Source of the DNA: Thauera sp. JM12B12
GTDB lineage: Bacteria > Pseudomonadota > Gammaproteobacteria > Burkholderiales > Rhodocyclaceae
Length of the DNA: 64,000 nt
Reading direction: 5' to 3'
NCBI RefSeq assembly: GCF_039614725.1
Contig: NZ_CP154859.1
Coordinates: 2,418,001 to 2,482,000 of the forward strand
The position numbers and the translations under genes are program-made. Shown one piece after another: positions 18,063-28,506 of this stretch. The notes under the pieces were generated by a model, which was given only the letters and a program-made list of their open reading frames with translations, ran no database searches and was not told the origin of the DNA. Position 1 is the first letter of the stretch. Each line of letters begins with the position of its first letter.

Positions 18063-20267
18063 TCATTTGCGCTGCGCGTCGATGACGCCCGAGACCTCGC
18101 GGATGAGCGTGATCGCGCGCTGGACCTGCTTGATGCCCCCGACTTCCATCGTGAAGCGCATGTAGGCCGTGCCCTTCTTGGTCAGGGTGTTGACCGCGAT
18201 CACGTTGAGCTTCTCGCGCGACAGGACTTCCGAGATGTCGCGCAGCAGGCCCTGACGGTCGCTGGCCTGGACCGTGATATCGACCTGATAGAGCGCGGTA
18301 CGGCTGTCGTGGGCTTTCTCGCCCCACTCGGCAGGAATCACGCGCTCGGGGTGCTTGCGTGCAAGTTCCTGGAAATCCGCGCAGTCGACACGGTGGATCG
18401 AGATGCCCCGGCCACGCGTCACGAAGCCCTCGACCGCATCGGGCGGCGCCGGCTTGCAGCAGCGCGACAGCGAGGTCATCAACTTGCCCACACCGACGAT
18501 CAGGATCTTGTCCTGGTTGTCGCCCGAGCGGCTGCGGCTGACCACGAACTCCGGCGCCGTCCCGGCCCCGGGCTCGGGTGCGTTGCCCTCGCGCAAGGCG
18601 GTCTGCACCGCCCGCGGTCCGACCTCCCCGCGCCCGGCCGCGAGGTAGAGCGCCTCGGCGTTCTTGAAGCCCATGCGCTCGGCGAGGCCGTCGATGTTGG
18701 CCTGAGCGTGGCCGTCGCGCTGCATCTCCTTGGTGACGAAGCTACGCCCGCGGTTGAGCAGTTCCTCCTCGTCGAGCTGGGCGAAATACTGCTTGATCTT
18801 CGTGCGCGCACGGGAGGTGGCGACATAGCCTTGGCGGGTATCCAGCCAGTCGCGCGAGGGGCCACCTTCCTTCGCGGTGACGATCTCGACCGTCTGCCCG
18901 CTCTCGAGCTGAGTGTTGAGGGGCACGAGGTGGCCATCGACCTTCGCACCGCGGCAGTGATGCCCGACGTCGGTGTGCAGCCGGTAGGCGAAATCCACTG
19001 GCGTGGCCCCGCGCGGCAGGTCGACGACCTTGCCCTGAGGCGTCAGGACGTAGAGCGTGTCGTCGAGCGAGGCGCGCTTGAACTGCTCCATCCAGTGCGC
19101 GGCATCGGTGACCTCGTCGCGCCAGGACAGCAGATTGCGCAGCAGGGCGATCTTCTCGTCGTAGTCGCCACCGTCCTTGGCGCCTTCCTTGTAGCGCCAG
19201 TGCGCGGCGACTCCGAGCTCGGCGTGCTTGTGCATGTCGAAGGTGCGGATCTGCACCTCGAGCGCGCGACCGTCGCCCGCCAGCACCGCCGTATGCAGCG
19301 ACTGGTAGTTGTTGCCCTTGGGCTTGGTGATGTAGTCGTCGAACTCCTGCGGGATGGGGTGCCACATCTGGTGCACGATGCCGAGGACGGTGTAGCAGTC
19401 CTTGATCTCGGGCACCAGCACGCGCAGGGCGCGGATGTCGAAGACCTGCGAGAAGTCGAGGCGCTTCTTCCGCATCTTGTTGTAGATGCTGTAGATGTGC
19501 TTGGCACGTCCGGTGATCTCGGCCTCGATTCCCACCGTCGCGAGCTCGCTGCGCAGGCGCGCGATCGCGTCTTCGATGAACTGCTCGCGCTCGACGCGGC
19601 GCTCGTCCAGCATCTTGGCGATGCGCTTGTAGGTGTCGGGCTCGATGAAGCGGAACGACAGATCCTCGAGTTCCCACTTGATCTGCCAAACGCCCAGGCG
19701 GTTGGCGAGCGGGGCGTAGATGTCCAGGCTCTCGCGCGCCACATCCACCCGCGCGTCGCCCGGCAGGTCGGTGTAGTAGCGCAGGGTCTGGGTGCGCGAG
19801 GCCAGCCGCACGAGCACGACGCGAATGTCCTCGACCATCGCCAGCAGCATCTTGCGCAGGACCTCGGTCTGGGCGCGGATCTCGGGCGCCGAGGTGGTCG
19901 CGGTCAGGCGGGTGAGCACGCGCAGTCCGTTGAGCCTGTGCAGACCACGCACCAGACCGGCGACGACCGCGCCGAAGCGGCCGACGAGTTCTTCGGCCGG
20001 GTCCTCGAGCTCTTCCCAGACGGCGAACAGCAGCGCCGCCAGCCGCGTCTCGGCGTCGAGGCGAAGCGAAGCCGCGATCAGGGCGGCACCAAGCGCGTGC
20101 GTCCAGATCGCCTCGCCGGTACCGAGAACCTTGCCTTCGTAGAGCTCGGCAATCCAGTCGAGGGCATCCTCGAGACGTCTGCGATCCTCCGCCTCGAGGC
20201 CGGCAGACAGGAGGTCGATCGGGGCGGCGGTATCGCCCTGGGCGATGGCGTGAGTGACGGAAACCAT
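18063..20267 (-). CDS. relA: RelA, ribosome-associated (p)ppGpp synthetase
   Basis: A 734-residue long RSH protein. The N-terminal hydrolase-like domain is degenerate: the HD/ED metal motif of SpoT is replaced by FAVWEELEDP, so hydrolase activity is not expected. The synthetase domain has GRAKHIYSIYNKMRKKRL and DIRALRVLVPEIKDCYTVLG..PKGNNYQSLHTAV. A TGS domain follows (VYVLTPQGKVVDLPRGATPVDFAYRLHTDVGHHCRGAKVDG), then a C-terminal ACT domain ending VSGVIDAQRK. It makes (p)ppGpp when uncharged tRNA sits on the ribosome. The start at 20267 gives the usual RelA length. Confidence 0.94.
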   Translation of the reverse strand: MVSVTHAIAQGDTAAPIDLLSAGLEAEDRRRLEDALDWIAELYEGKVLGTGEAIWTHALGAALIAASLRLDAETRLAALLFAVWEELEDPAEELVGRFGAVVAGLVRGLHRLNGLRVLTRLTATTSAPEIRAQTEVLRKMLLAMVEDIRVVLVRLASRTQTLRYYTDLPGDARVDVARESLDIYAPLANRLGVWQIKWELEDLSFRFIEPDTYKRIAKMLDERRVEREQFIEDAIARLRSELATVGIEAEITGRAKHIYSIYNKMRKKRLDFSQVFDIRALRVLVPEIKDCYTVLGIVHQMWHPIPQEFDDYITKPKGNNYQSLHTAVLAGDGRALEVQIRTFDMHKHAELGVAAHWRYKEGAKDGGDYDEKIALLRNLLSWRDEVTDAAHWMEQFKRASLDDTLYVLTPQGKVVDLPRGATPVDFAYRLHTDVGHHCRGAKVDGHLVPLNTQLESGQTVEIVTAKEGGPSRDWLDTRQGYVATSRARTKIKQYFAQLDEEELLNRGRSFVTKEMQRDGHAQANIDGLAERMGFKNAEALYLAAGRGEVGPRAVQTALREGNAPEPGAGTAPEFVVSRSRSGDNQDKILIVGVGKLMTSLSRCCKPAPPDAVEGFVTRGRGISIHRVDCADFQELARKHPERVIPAEWGEKAHDSRTALYQVDITVQASDRQGLLRDISEVLSREKLNVIAVNTLTKKGTAYMRFTMEVGGIKQVQRAITLIREVSGVIDAQRK

Positions 20268-20427
20268 GGCGCGATTATCCCACATCGGACTATCCGTCGA
20301 TCGCGTCTTCGGTCGCGCAATGAGGCTCACCCCGCTCGTCCCGCACATGCACCGTGTGCGATGATTCCCACGCCGTACCTCCACTTTCGCCCGCTTCATC
20401 ACACACGATCGAACGTCAAACCTTCCG

Positions 20428-21228
20428 ATGCTGGGCTTCGTCAGACGACTTCTGGGTCTTGCCGCACCCGCACCCGAGATCAGCGCCGAACATTGGCAGC
20501 GGGTGGAGCGCACCCTGCCCTTCCTCGACTACCTGCCGCCGCAGGATCGCGGCCGACTGCGCGACATGGCGCTCGAGCTCCTGCGTCGCAAGGAGTTCCA
20601 CGGCGCCCAGGGCCTGCAGCTCGATGACGACATGTTGCTGGCGATCGCCCTCCAGGCCTGCCTGCCGGTGCTCAACATCGGCCTGCAGGCATACGACGGA
20701 TGGGTCGGCGTGGTCGTCTATCCCGGCGACTTCGTCATTCCGAGGCGCATCGTCGACGAGGCGGGCGTGCTTCACGAATACGATGACGAGGTGCTTGGCG
20801 AAGCCTGGGAGGGCGGACCGGTGCTGCTCTCCTGGTTCGGGGAGGACGACGGGCCCGCCGGCGTGAATGTGGTGATCCACGAGTTCGCGCACAAGCTCGA
20901 CATGGAGAACGGCGGGGTCGATGGCCTGCCCCGCTTGCGTCCGGGGATGTCGCGCGCGGCCTGGGCCGATGCTTTCGAGGGCGCGTATGTGGCGTTCTGC
21001 GACGAGGTCGATCGCGGCGCCGAGACCGATATCGATCCCTATGGCGCGGAACATCCGGGGGAGTTCTTCGCCGTCGTTTCGGAAGCCTTCTTCGAGAGCC
21101 CGGGACGTCTGCGCGCCCGCTTTCCAGCGGTCTACGCACAACTCGCGCAGTTCTACGGGCTCGACCCGGCTGCGCGCGAACTGCGCGAAAGGGCGGGCGC
21201 CACGTCGGAGGAACCACCCCATGGCTGA
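20428..21228 (+). CDS. mtfA: MtfA-type zinc peptidase
   Basis: A 266-residue protein of the MtfA (Mlc titration factor A) family. The zinc-binding motif HEFAHKLDMENG is at about residues 151-162, and the downstream Glu/His region HPGEFFAVVSEAFFESP is also present. In Escherichia coli MtfA binds the glucose repressor Mlc and has aminopeptidase activity; here no Mlc homologue is in view, so its target is unknown. The last 8 bp overlap the next gene. Confidence 0.92.
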   Translation: MLGFVRRLLGLAAPAPEISAEHWQRVERTLPFLDYLPPQDRGRLRDMALELLRRKEFHGAQGLQLDDDMLLAIALQACLPVLNIGLQAYDGWVGVVVYPGDFVIPRRIVDEAGVLHEYDDEVLGEAWEGGPVLLSWFGEDDGPAGVNVVIHEFAHKLDMENGGVDGLPRLRPGMSRAAWADAFEGAYVAFCDEVDRGAETDIDPYGAEHPGEFFAVVSEAFFESPGRLRARFPAVYAQLAQFYGLDPAARELRERAGATSEEPPHG

Positions 21229-21685
21229 GCCCAGAAGACTGCTGATCATCTATCACACCCAGAGCGGCAATACCGGCCGACTCGCCGACGCAGCATTTGC
21301 CGGGGCGCGGCGGGTGCAGGGTGTTGAGACCGTGATCAAGCGCGCCTTCGATGCCGGCACGGACGACCTGCTCGCCTGCAATGGCCTGCTGCTGGGCACG
21401 CCGGAGAACTTCGGCTACATGTCCGGGGCACTCAAGGACTTCTTCGATCGCACCTACTACCCCTGCGAGGGCAAGCTCACCGGACTTCCCTACGCGATCT
21501 TCGTGAGCGCCGGCAATGACGGGAGCGGCGCCGTCCGCGAGATCGGCCGCATCGCCAACGGATACGGCTGGAAGGCGGTGGCCGATGCGCTGATCGTGCG
21601 CAAGGCGATCACCGACGCGGCGCTCGCCGACGCCGCCGAGCTCGGGGAGGCGATGGCGGCCGGCGTCGAGATGGGCATTTTCTGA
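21221..21685 (+). CDS. Flavodoxin-like NAD(P)H-dependent reductase
   Basis: A 154-residue flavodoxin-fold protein starting MAEPRRLLIIYHTQSGNTGRLADAAFAGAR. The FMN phosphate loop HTQSGNTGRLA (residues 12-22) and the isoalloxazine-contact segments GTPENFGYMSGALKDFFDRTYYPC and VSAGNDGSGAVREI are intact. It probably transfers electrons from NAD(P)H to a quinone or small acceptor. It starts inside the mtfA reading frame (8-bp overlap), so the two are coupled. Confidence 0.88.
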   Translation: MAEPRRLLIIYHTQSGNTGRLADAAFAGARRVQGVETVIKRAFDAGTDDLLACNGLLLGTPENFGYMSGALKDFFDRTYYPCEGKLTGLPYAIFVSAGNDGSGAVREIGRIANGYGWKAVADALIVRKAITDAALADAAELGEAMAAGVEMGIF

Positions 21686-21803
21686 GCCCCGGCGAACCGG
21701 CAACGGACCTCCGACGCCGGCTGCGGCGGCCTGGTCGCGCTCGCGCCAGCCTCACGTGTCGCCTCGCACGCAAGCGGTTTTCACATGCCGGAAACAATCG
21801 ACG

Positions 21804-21833
21804 TTGGCAGACCCCGCCGGTCTGGCCTAAGCT
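21804..21833 (+). promoter_or_regulatory. Predicted promoter with an inverted repeat in its spacer
   Basis: TTGGCA (21804-21809) and TAAGCT (21828-21833) are 18 bp apart. The spacer holds a perfect 6-bp inverted repeat, CAGACC (21808-21813) and GGTCTG (21819-21824). This is compatible with a sigma-70 promoter whose activity is controlled by a protein bound between the -35 and -10. It is 78 bp before the host-attachment-family gene. Confidence 0.35.
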
Positions 21834-21911
21834 GAAAGCGCATCTGTCGTTCGAACCTGTCGTTGCCGCCGCGGCGGCCCCAACTCGTCCCCTAGCAACG
21901 GAGGGTGCTTC

Positions 21912-22352
21912 ATGGCCATTACCTGGATTTTGGTTGCCAACGCCAGCCTGGCGAAGCTGTACGCGAACCTCGGCCCCAACAAGGGGCTGACGCTGGTCAA
22001 GGAACTGATCCACCCCGAAAGCAGGCAGAAAAACGGCGATCTCGTCTCCGACCGCGCTGGAGCGATGGGCTCGGTCGGCTCCGGCGGCGGCTCGATGCAG
22101 CCGCAGACGCTTCCCAAACAACACGAGGCCAAGATCTTTGCGCAGGAACTCGCCCAGGCGCTCTACCAAGGGCGAACCAGCAATGCATTCAAGCGCGCCA
22201 TCCTGATCGCACCACCCGCCTTCATGGGCTTGCTGAATTCGGTCATCGACGGCCCCACGGCACAGTTGATCACCGACCGATTCGAAAAGGACTACACCAA
22301 GACGCCCGAGAACGAACTCGGCGAACGTCTGGGGTCGGCAATCTTTCTTTGA
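21912..22352 (+). CDS. Host attachment protein family member (PF10116-like)
   Basis: A 146-residue soluble protein starting MAITWILVANASLAKLYANLGPNKGLTLVKELIHPESRQKNGDLVSDRAGAM. It matches the family described as proteins required for attachment to host cells (HPESR..DLVSDRAG; KRAILIAPPAFMGLLN). It has no signal peptide or membrane helix, so a direct surface role is doubtful; the fold is related to eRF1-domain nuclease-like proteins. It has its own promoter region and a terminator at 22539. Confidence 0.88.
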   Translation: MAITWILVANASLAKLYANLGPNKGLTLVKELIHPESRQKNGDLVSDRAGAMGSVGSGGGSMQPQTLPKQHEAKIFAQELAQALYQGRTSNAFKRAILIAPPAFMGLLNSVIDGPTAQLITDRFEKDYTKTPENELGERLGSAIFL

Positions 22353-22538
22353 TGGAGGGCTTCTCGCTTCGCTTCAAGACCACGCATTCACTCGCCGAAG
22401 GCCGCCTGGCCGGGGCAAAGGAGGAAGCGTTTGAAGGTAACGCCAGGGCTTCACCCAATTTGCTGAACGCAACAATCACTTGAATCGATCGTCTCCACTC
22501 GGGAGACCGGAGCCACTCGACCGGGGCTCCACAAACGA

Positions 22539-22562
22539 CGGGGCGCTGGGCGCCCCGTTTTC
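22539..22562 (+). terminator. Intrinsic terminator between the attachment-family gene and thpR
   Basis: CGGGGCG (22539-22545), a 5-nt loop and CGCCCCG (22551-22557) are followed by TTTTC. It is 186 bp past the attachment-family stop and directly beside the thpR stop on the other strand. The minus-strand copy is followed by TCGTTT, so it may also end thpR. Confidence 0.7.
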
Positions 22563-22565
22563 ATT

Positions 22566-23165
22566 TCACGACGTTCGCCAAGGCGCCGGCTTGCCATCGC
22601 CCGCCAGTGGCCAGCGCGCGAGGACGCGGTAACCTGCTCCCTTGGCCGTGCGCTCCGAAGCGACCAGCACGAAGCTCGCCACCGGCCAATGGATTGCCTC
22701 GGCCTGTTGCGCGACGGGCGCCCGCTGCGCGTTGCGGACCAGGGTCACGTGGGGCGAGAAGCCGCGCGCCTCGAGCGCGAAGCCCGCCGCAGCCAAGCGC
22801 TCTGCCAGCGCCCGGGCGAGTTCGTCCAGCGCGGCGGGTGACCGGGACGGACCGCACCACAGGACGCGATTGCCGTGCCAGCTTCCGATGCGGTCCAGCG
22901 CCAGCGTAAAGCGCTCGATGCGCATGGAGCGTGCGATCCCCTGCAGGGCCTCGAGCCGCTTGGCCGCGACCTCGCCGAGAAAGGCCAGCGTCAGGTGGAG
23001 GGTGTCGCGACGCATCGCGCGACCACCGCACGAAGTCTTCAGGCCGCTGGCGCGCGCATGCAAGGCCGCTGCGGTGGCGGCATCCGGCCAGAGCGCGAAG
23101 AACACCCGCTGGTGGTCCGCCACACCCCGGTCCGACACGCCCTCCTCCGTGGTGTCCTCAGTCAT
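22566..23165 (-). CDS. thpR: RNA 2',3'-cyclic phosphodiesterase (2'-5' RNA ligase family)
   Basis: A 199-residue two-histidine phosphoesterase. Both HxTx motifs are present: [13 protein letters not shown] (about residues 54-66) and [10 protein letters not shown] (about 139-148). Members hydrolyse 2',3'-cyclic phosphates on RNA and can ligate tRNA halves in vitro. The first 20 residues ([20 protein letters not shown]) are a leader outside the fold. The start overlaps the ispF stop by 8 bp, so it is the third gene of ispD-ispF-thpR. Confidence 0.9.
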   Translation of the reverse strand: MTEDTTEEGVSDRGVADHQRVFFALWPDAATAAALHARASGLKTSCGGRAMRRDTLHLTLAFLGEVAAKRLEALQGIARSMRIERFTLALDRIGSWHGNRVLWCGPSRSPAALDELARALAERLAAAGFALEARGFSPHVTLVRNAQRAPVAQQAEAIHWPVASFVLVASERTAKGAGYRVLARWPLAGDGKPAPWRTS

Positions 23166-23652
23166 GCTCCGCGCGGGCGAGCAAGGCCACGACCTGCGCC
23201 GCGACGCCTTCGCCGCGCCCAGTGAAGCCGAGCTTCTCCGTCGTCTTGCCCTTGATGTTGATCGCGTCCTCGTCCATGCCGAGATCGGCGGCGATGTTGC
23301 GCACCATCGCGGGGGCATGCGGCAGGATGCGTGGCGCCTTGCAGATCAGCGTGGCGTCGACGTTCACCACCACCCAGCCCTGGGCCCGCACGCGCGCGAA
23401 CGCTTCGCGCAGCAGGGCGCGGCTGTCGGCGCCGGCATGCGCCGGATCGGTATCGGGAAACAGCCGGCCGATGTCGCCCAGGCCCGCTGCGCCCAGCAGC
23501 GCATCGGTGAGCGCATGCAGCAGCACATCGGCGTCGGAGTGTCCGAGAAGCCCCTGCTCGAACGGGATGTTGACACCCCCCACGATCAGCGCCCGCCCCG
23601 GAACCAGCGCGTGCACGTCGAAACCCTGGCCGATGCGGAAGGGAAAGCTCAT
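23158..23652 (-). CDS. ispF: 2-C-methyl-D-erythritol 2,4-cyclodiphosphate synthase
   Basis: A 164-residue IspF starting [62 protein letters not shown]. The zinc ligands D12, H14 and H46-type are in GFDVHAL and [12 protein letters not shown]. The C-terminal [16 protein letters not shown] motif is present. It makes the cyclic diphosphate of the MEP isoprenoid pathway in the cytoplasm. It overlaps ispD by 4 bp. Confidence 0.97.
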   Translation of the reverse strand: MSFPFRIGQGFDVHALVPGRALIVGGVNIPFEQGLLGHSDADVLLHALTDALLGAAGLGDIGRLFPDTDPAHAGADSRALLREAFARVRAQGWVVVNVDATLICKAPRILPHAPAMVRNIAADLGMDEDAINIKGKTTEKLGFTGRGEGVAAQVVALLARAEHD

Positions 23653-24359
23653 GTGTTCGATCCTTGTCGGTTCTGCAGTATCCACTCGGCCAGGTGCAGG
23701 TCGAGCGGATAGGTGACCTTGAGATTGGTGGCGTCGCCCTGAACGAGGCGCGGACGCAAGCCGGCCGCCTCGATCGCGCTCGCCTCGTCGGTGACGTCCT
23801 TGGCGTGCTCGAGCGCGCGGCGCAGCATGACATAGCGAAACATCTGCGGCGTCTGTGCCTGCCACAGGCTGTCGCGCGGCACGGTCGCGAGCACGTGGCG
23901 GTGCGCATCGGCGCGTTTGAGCGTATCGGCGACCGGGACGGCCAGCAGCCCGCCGACCTCCTCGTGGGCCAGTTCGCGCACCAGCTTGTCGACGTGCCAG
24001 GGGGCAAGGCAGGGGCGCGCAGCGTCGTGCACCAGCACCCAGTCGCTCTGCGCCGCCTCGCCTGCGATCGTGCGCAGCCCGCCCAGCACGCTGTCGGCAC
24101 GCGTGGCTCCACCGCAGAACAGCGGGCACAGCTTGGGGCCCAGGGCCGACCAGTCGTGACGCGACCACTCGATGTCATCCACCGACAGCACGACGAACAC
24201 GCGATCGATCTCGGGCGCAGCGCAGAGCACCGCGAGCGCATGATGGATCAGCGGCTTGCCGAGCAGCGGAAGGTATTGCTTTGGACGCGTCGCCCCCATA
24301 CGCGAGCCGGTACCGGCGGCGGGAACGATGGCGAAATGTCGGGCTTGGAAGTTCTGCAT
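23649..24359 (-). CDS. ispD: 2-C-methyl-D-erythritol 4-phosphate cytidylyltransferase
   Basis: A 236-residue IspD with the CTP-binding loop [32 protein letters not shown] near the N-terminus and [19 protein letters not shown] and [15 protein letters not shown] downstream. It couples CTP to methylerythritol phosphate in the MEP pathway. The start MQNFQARHF is the only one giving a normal length. Separate but overlapping ispD and ispF genes are usual in betaproteobacteria. It is divergent from amrB. Confidence 0.96.
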   Translation of the reverse strand: MQNFQARHFAIVPAAGTGSRMGATRPKQYLPLLGKPLIHHALAVLCAAPEIDRVFVVLSVDDIEWSRHDWSALGPKLCPLFCGGATRADSVLGGLRTIAGEAAQSDWVLVHDAARPCLAPWHVDKLVRELAHEEVGGLLAVPVADTLKRADAHRHVLATVPRDSLWQAQTPQMFRYVMLRRALEHAKDVTDEASAIEAAGLRPRLVQGDATNLKVTYPLDLHLAEWILQNRQGSNT

Positions 24360-24497
24360 GGCGCGCATTCTAGCCGGGCACGCACGACGCCGTGCGGCTT
24401 GCCGAGCAAGCTGCGCGGCGTGCGCCAGCGGCATGGTGTGCGCGAGCGGCAGCGCGCCGAACGCCGGGCCACGCCTGCAGGGCTGCGGCTCGAGGCC

Positions 24498-24503
24498 TAT
24501 AAT
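24498..24503 (+). promoter_or_regulatory. Consensus -10 element upstream of the AmmeMemoRadiSam cluster
   Basis: TATAAT lies 43 bp before the amrB start in an otherwise GC-rich divergent gap. No good -35 is seen at 16-18 bp (the hexamer at 17 bp is CTGCAG). It is a likely core promoter for 24546-27730. Confidence 0.45.
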
Positions 24504-24545
24504 TGAAAGCGTTCTCGCCAAACCGCCTTTGCAGAGGATGCCCCG

Positions 24546-25370
24546 ATGGCGCTTGCGTCCATTCGCCCGCCGGCCGTTGCCGGCCAGTTCTACCCGCAGG
24601 ACGAGCGCGTACTGCGTACACAGCTTGCCGAGATGCTCAGCACCGCCGTGGCGCTCGAAGCCGCACCGCAGCCGAAGGCGATCATCGTGCCGCACGCCGG
24701 CTACATCTACTCCGGCCCGGTGGCGGCGAACGCCTATGCGCAACTGGGGCCGCTGCGCCAGTCCATCCATCGTGTCGTCATGCTCGGGCCGACCCACAGG
24801 GTGCCGATTCGCGGCTTCGCGCTCCCGGCGGCGCAGACCTTCGCGACGCCACTCGGTGACGTTCCGGTTGCACGCGCCGACTGGCTGGACCTGCAGGCGC
24901 GGGACGACGTCCTCGTCGACGATCGCCCGCACGCCTTCGAGCATTGCCTCGAGGTTCAGCTGCCCTTCCTGCAGATGATCCTCGAGCGCTTCGAGATCGT
25001 CCCGATCCTGGTCGGCGACGCCCCCACCGATGCGGTCGCGAGCCTGATCGAATCGCTGTGGGGCGGGCCAGAGACGCTGATCCTGATCAGCTCCGATCTC
25101 TCCCATTACCTCAGCTACCGCGAGGCGCAATGGTCGGACCGTGCGGCGGTCGAACAGATCCTGGCGCTGCGTCCCGGACTGGACCATGAGCAAGCCTGCG
25201 GCGCCACGCCCATCAACGGCCTGCTGGTGGCCGCTCACGCGCATCAGCTCCGGGCGCACCTCCTCGACCTGCGCAACTCCGGCGACACCGCGGGCGACCG
25301 CGCCCAGGTCGTCGGATACACGAGCATCGCCTTCTGCGAGACGGAACCCCTCAGCCATGTCCGACACTGA
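24546..25370 (+). CDS. amrB: AmmeMemoRadiSam system protein B (Memo family)
   Basis: A 274-residue Memo-like protein starting MALASIRPPAVAGQFYPQDERVL. Family residues are seen in IIVPHAGYIYSGPVAANAYAQL, VVMLGPTHRVPIRGFALP, HAFEHCLEVQLPFLQMIL, LILISSDLSHYLSY and ACGATPINGLLVAA; these supply the His/Asp/Cys cluster that matches the metal site of Memo1 and class III dioxygenases. The function in bacteria is unknown. It is the first of four overlapping genes. Confidence 0.92.
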   Translation: MALASIRPPAVAGQFYPQDERVLRTQLAEMLSTAVALEAAPQPKAIIVPHAGYIYSGPVAANAYAQLGPLRQSIHRVVMLGPTHRVPIRGFALPAAQTFATPLGDVPVARADWLDLQARDDVLVDDRPHAFEHCLEVQLPFLQMILERFEIVPILVGDAPTDAVASLIESLWGGPETLILISSDLSHYLSYREAQWSDRAAVEQILALRPGLDHEQACGATPINGLLVAAHAHQLRAHLLDLRNSGDTAGDRAQVVGYTSIAFCETEPLSHVRH

Positions 25371-25919
25371 TTTTGGCGCCACCCTGCTCACGCTCGCCCG
25401 CCAGGCCATCGCCCATCGTCTCGGGCGCGGTCCGGCGCCGACGGTGCCCGACGATCCGCGCCTGCGCGAGAAGGGCGCCAGCTTCGTCACCCTCACCCGC
25501 GATGGCGAGCTGCGCGGCTGCATCGGCAGCCTGCGTCGTTCGCGCCTGCTCGGCGACGACGTCGTCGCCAACGCGGTCGCCGCCGCAACCGAGGATCCGC
25601 GCTTCCCGCCGCTGGCCGCCGACGCGCTCGACGCGATCGCGATCGAGGTCTCGGTGCTGTCCGAGCCCGAGTTCCTCGATTTCGCCGGGGAGCAAGAGCT
25701 GCTCGCACAGCTGCGCCCCGGAGAAGACGGGCTGATCATCTTCTCCGGCTGCCGCAGCGCCACGTTCCTGCCCCAGGTGTGGGACCAGCTGCCCGAGCCG
25801 CGTCAGTTTCTCGCCGCGCTCAAGGAAAAGGCGGGGCTGTCGTCCAGGCGCGAGCAAGCCGGCCTGATGGCCGCGCGCTACCACGTGCAGAAGTGGAAGG
25901 AGACTGAACAGGAGGCCTC

Positions 25920-25923
<4 letters not shown>
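25357..25923 (+). CDS. amrA: AmmeMemoRadiSam system protein A (AMMECR1 family)
   Basis: A 188-residue AMMECR1-domain protein: MSDTDFGATLLTLARQAIAHRLG, then GASFVTLTRDGELRGCIGSLRRSRLLGDDVVANAVAAATEDPRFPPL with the invariant LRGCIG motif, and SGCRSATFLPQVWDQLPEPRQFLAALKEKAGL. The ATG at 25357 overlaps amrB by 14 bp. AMMECR1 proteins have no proven activity. Its fixed association with Memo and a radical SAM protein suggests one shared reaction. Confidence 0.92.
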
Positions 25924-27073
<1,150 letters not shown>

Positions 27074-27077
<4 letters not shown>

Positions 27078-27730
27078 AACTGCGTCACACCCAGCTCAGC
27101 ATCCCTGCCAACGGCGTATGGCTGGACGGCATGCTGGCGCACGCGCCGGATGTCCGGGCGCTGGCCCTGTGCCTTCACTCGCACGGCCACCCCTCGCTCG
27201 AACAGCCTGCGCGTCCGGTGGAGCTGGCTTTGCAGGCTGCGGGATTCGCCACCATGGTGATCGACCTGCTGACGCGCCAGGAGGCTCAGCGCGACCCGGA
27301 CGCCACGTACAACATTCCGCGCCTCACCGAGCGCATCCTCGCGGCGACCGAGTGGGCGACCCATCAGCCACCCCTGACCGGTTTGCCGCTCGCCCTGGTC
27401 GCCAGCGGCACCGGCTGCGCCGCAGCCATCCGCGCCGCGGTGCGCGCGCCCGAGCGCTTCAGCGCCATCGCCTGCCTGGGCGGACGCGCCGACCTCGCCG
27501 GGGCCGAGCCCCTGCGTGCGGTGCGTACACCTGTGCGCCTGATCGTCACCCCGGGCACGACCGAGGCGGGCATTCTCGAACGCGCCTATCCGCTGATGAG
27601 GGGCGACCATCACTGGTTGGCGCTCCCCCCCAGCGACAACGAGCGCGAGCTCGAGCTTCTCGCAGCGCGCGCAGCCACGACCTGGTTGCGCCAGCACCTC
27701 CCGCAGGTCGAGGGGTCGGCGCAACCGTGA
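27074..27730 (+). CDS. Alpha/beta-hydrolase-like protein with degenerate nucleophile elbow
   Basis: A 218-residue protein starting at GTG 27074 (overlapping the amrS stop in GTGA). It resembles small dienelactone-hydrolase-type proteins: LALCLHSHGHPSL, GFATMVIDLLTRQE, then LALVASGTGCAAAIRAAVRAPERFSAIACLGGRADLAG, LIVTPGTTEAGI and a late His. In relatives the elbow reads G-A-S-T-G; here the aligned stretch is A-S-G-T-G, so the nucleophilic Ser position holds Gly. It may be inactive or use another residue. Its fourth place in the AmmeMemoRadiSam operon is the main clue to its role. Confidence 0.72.
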
Positions 27731-27742
27731 GTGCGACCGCGC

Positions 27743-28435
27743 CTAATCGCGGAAGGAAACCCACTCCTCGAGTGGCGCGCGCTCGGTCCTGAGCGTGTTC
27801 TCCACCGCGTCGGGATCCGCGTAACCGAGCGACATGCCGCAGATCAGGGTTTCGTTCTCGGGGATGCCGACCTCCTGGCGGATCAGGCGATGAAACTGGA
27901 TCAGCGCCGCCTGCGGGCAGGTGTCCAGCCCACGCGCCCGGGCGGCAAGCATGACGTTCTGCAGGAACATGCCGTAGTCGAGCCAGGAGCCCTGCTCCAT
28001 GACCCGGTCCACGGTGAAGATCAGGCCGACCGGTGCGTCGAAGAAGGTGTAGTTGCGCGCGAACTGTTCGTGCATGCGCTTCGCGTCGCCCTTCTGGATG
28101 CCGAGCAGGCCATAGAGTTGCATGCCGACCTTGCGTCGGCGGTCGATGTAGGGCGACACCCACTGCCTGGGGTAGTACTGCCAGGGATCGGAATGGGTCG
28201 CTGCCTCCTCGGGATCGTCGAATGCCGCCAGCAGTCGCTCGCTGACGCGCGCCTTGGTCTCGCCGGTCAGCACCCAGGCCTTCCAGGGCTGAATGTTGGT
28301 CCCTGAAGGCGCACGCGCCGCGACGGCGAGAATCCCGGCGATGAGCTCGCGTGGCACCGGATCGGGCAGAAAGGCGCGGCAGGAATAACGGCTCGTCATG
28401 ACTTCGTCGACGGCGGACTGCAGGGGGTTGCTCAT
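27743..28435 (-). CDS. Nitroreductase family protein
   Basis: A 230-residue FMN-dependent nitroreductase starting MSNPLQSAVDEVMTSRYSCRAFLPDPVPRELIAGILAVAARAPSGTNIQPWKAWV. The SRYSCRAF and APSGTNIQPW segments bind FMN phosphate and ribityl; the C-terminal GMSLGYADPDA segment is also typical. It reduces nitro groups or quinones with NAD(P)H. Ends convergent with the hydrolase-like gene (12 bp). Confidence 0.9.
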   Translation of the reverse strand: MSNPLQSAVDEVMTSRYSCRAFLPDPVPRELIAGILAVAARAPSGTNIQPWKAWVLTGETKARVSERLLAAFDDPEEAATHSDPWQYYPRQWVSPYIDRRRKVGMQLYGLLGIQKGDAKRMHEQFARNYTFFDAPVGLIFTVDRVMEQGSWLDYGMFLQNVMLAARARGLDTCPQAALIQFHRLIRQEVGIPENETLICGMSLGYADPDAVENTLRTERAPLEEWVSFRD

Positions 28436-28506
28436 GGCTCCGGGGGCTCCTATGTGATGATGGGCGAGCGTGAATGGACAGCGGCGGTGGCGGCGCTCCT
28501 GTGCCG

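Noticed and set aside
18063..20267. Bifunctional SpoT instead of RelA
   Set aside because: The HD/ED residues needed for ppGpp hydrolysis are replaced (FAVWEELEDP), so it fits monofunctional RelA.
21912..22352. Reading the host-attachment-family gene as a sign of prophage or a host-interaction island
   Set aside because: No phage, integrase or secretion genes are nearby, and the protein is a soluble family common in free-living proteobacteria.
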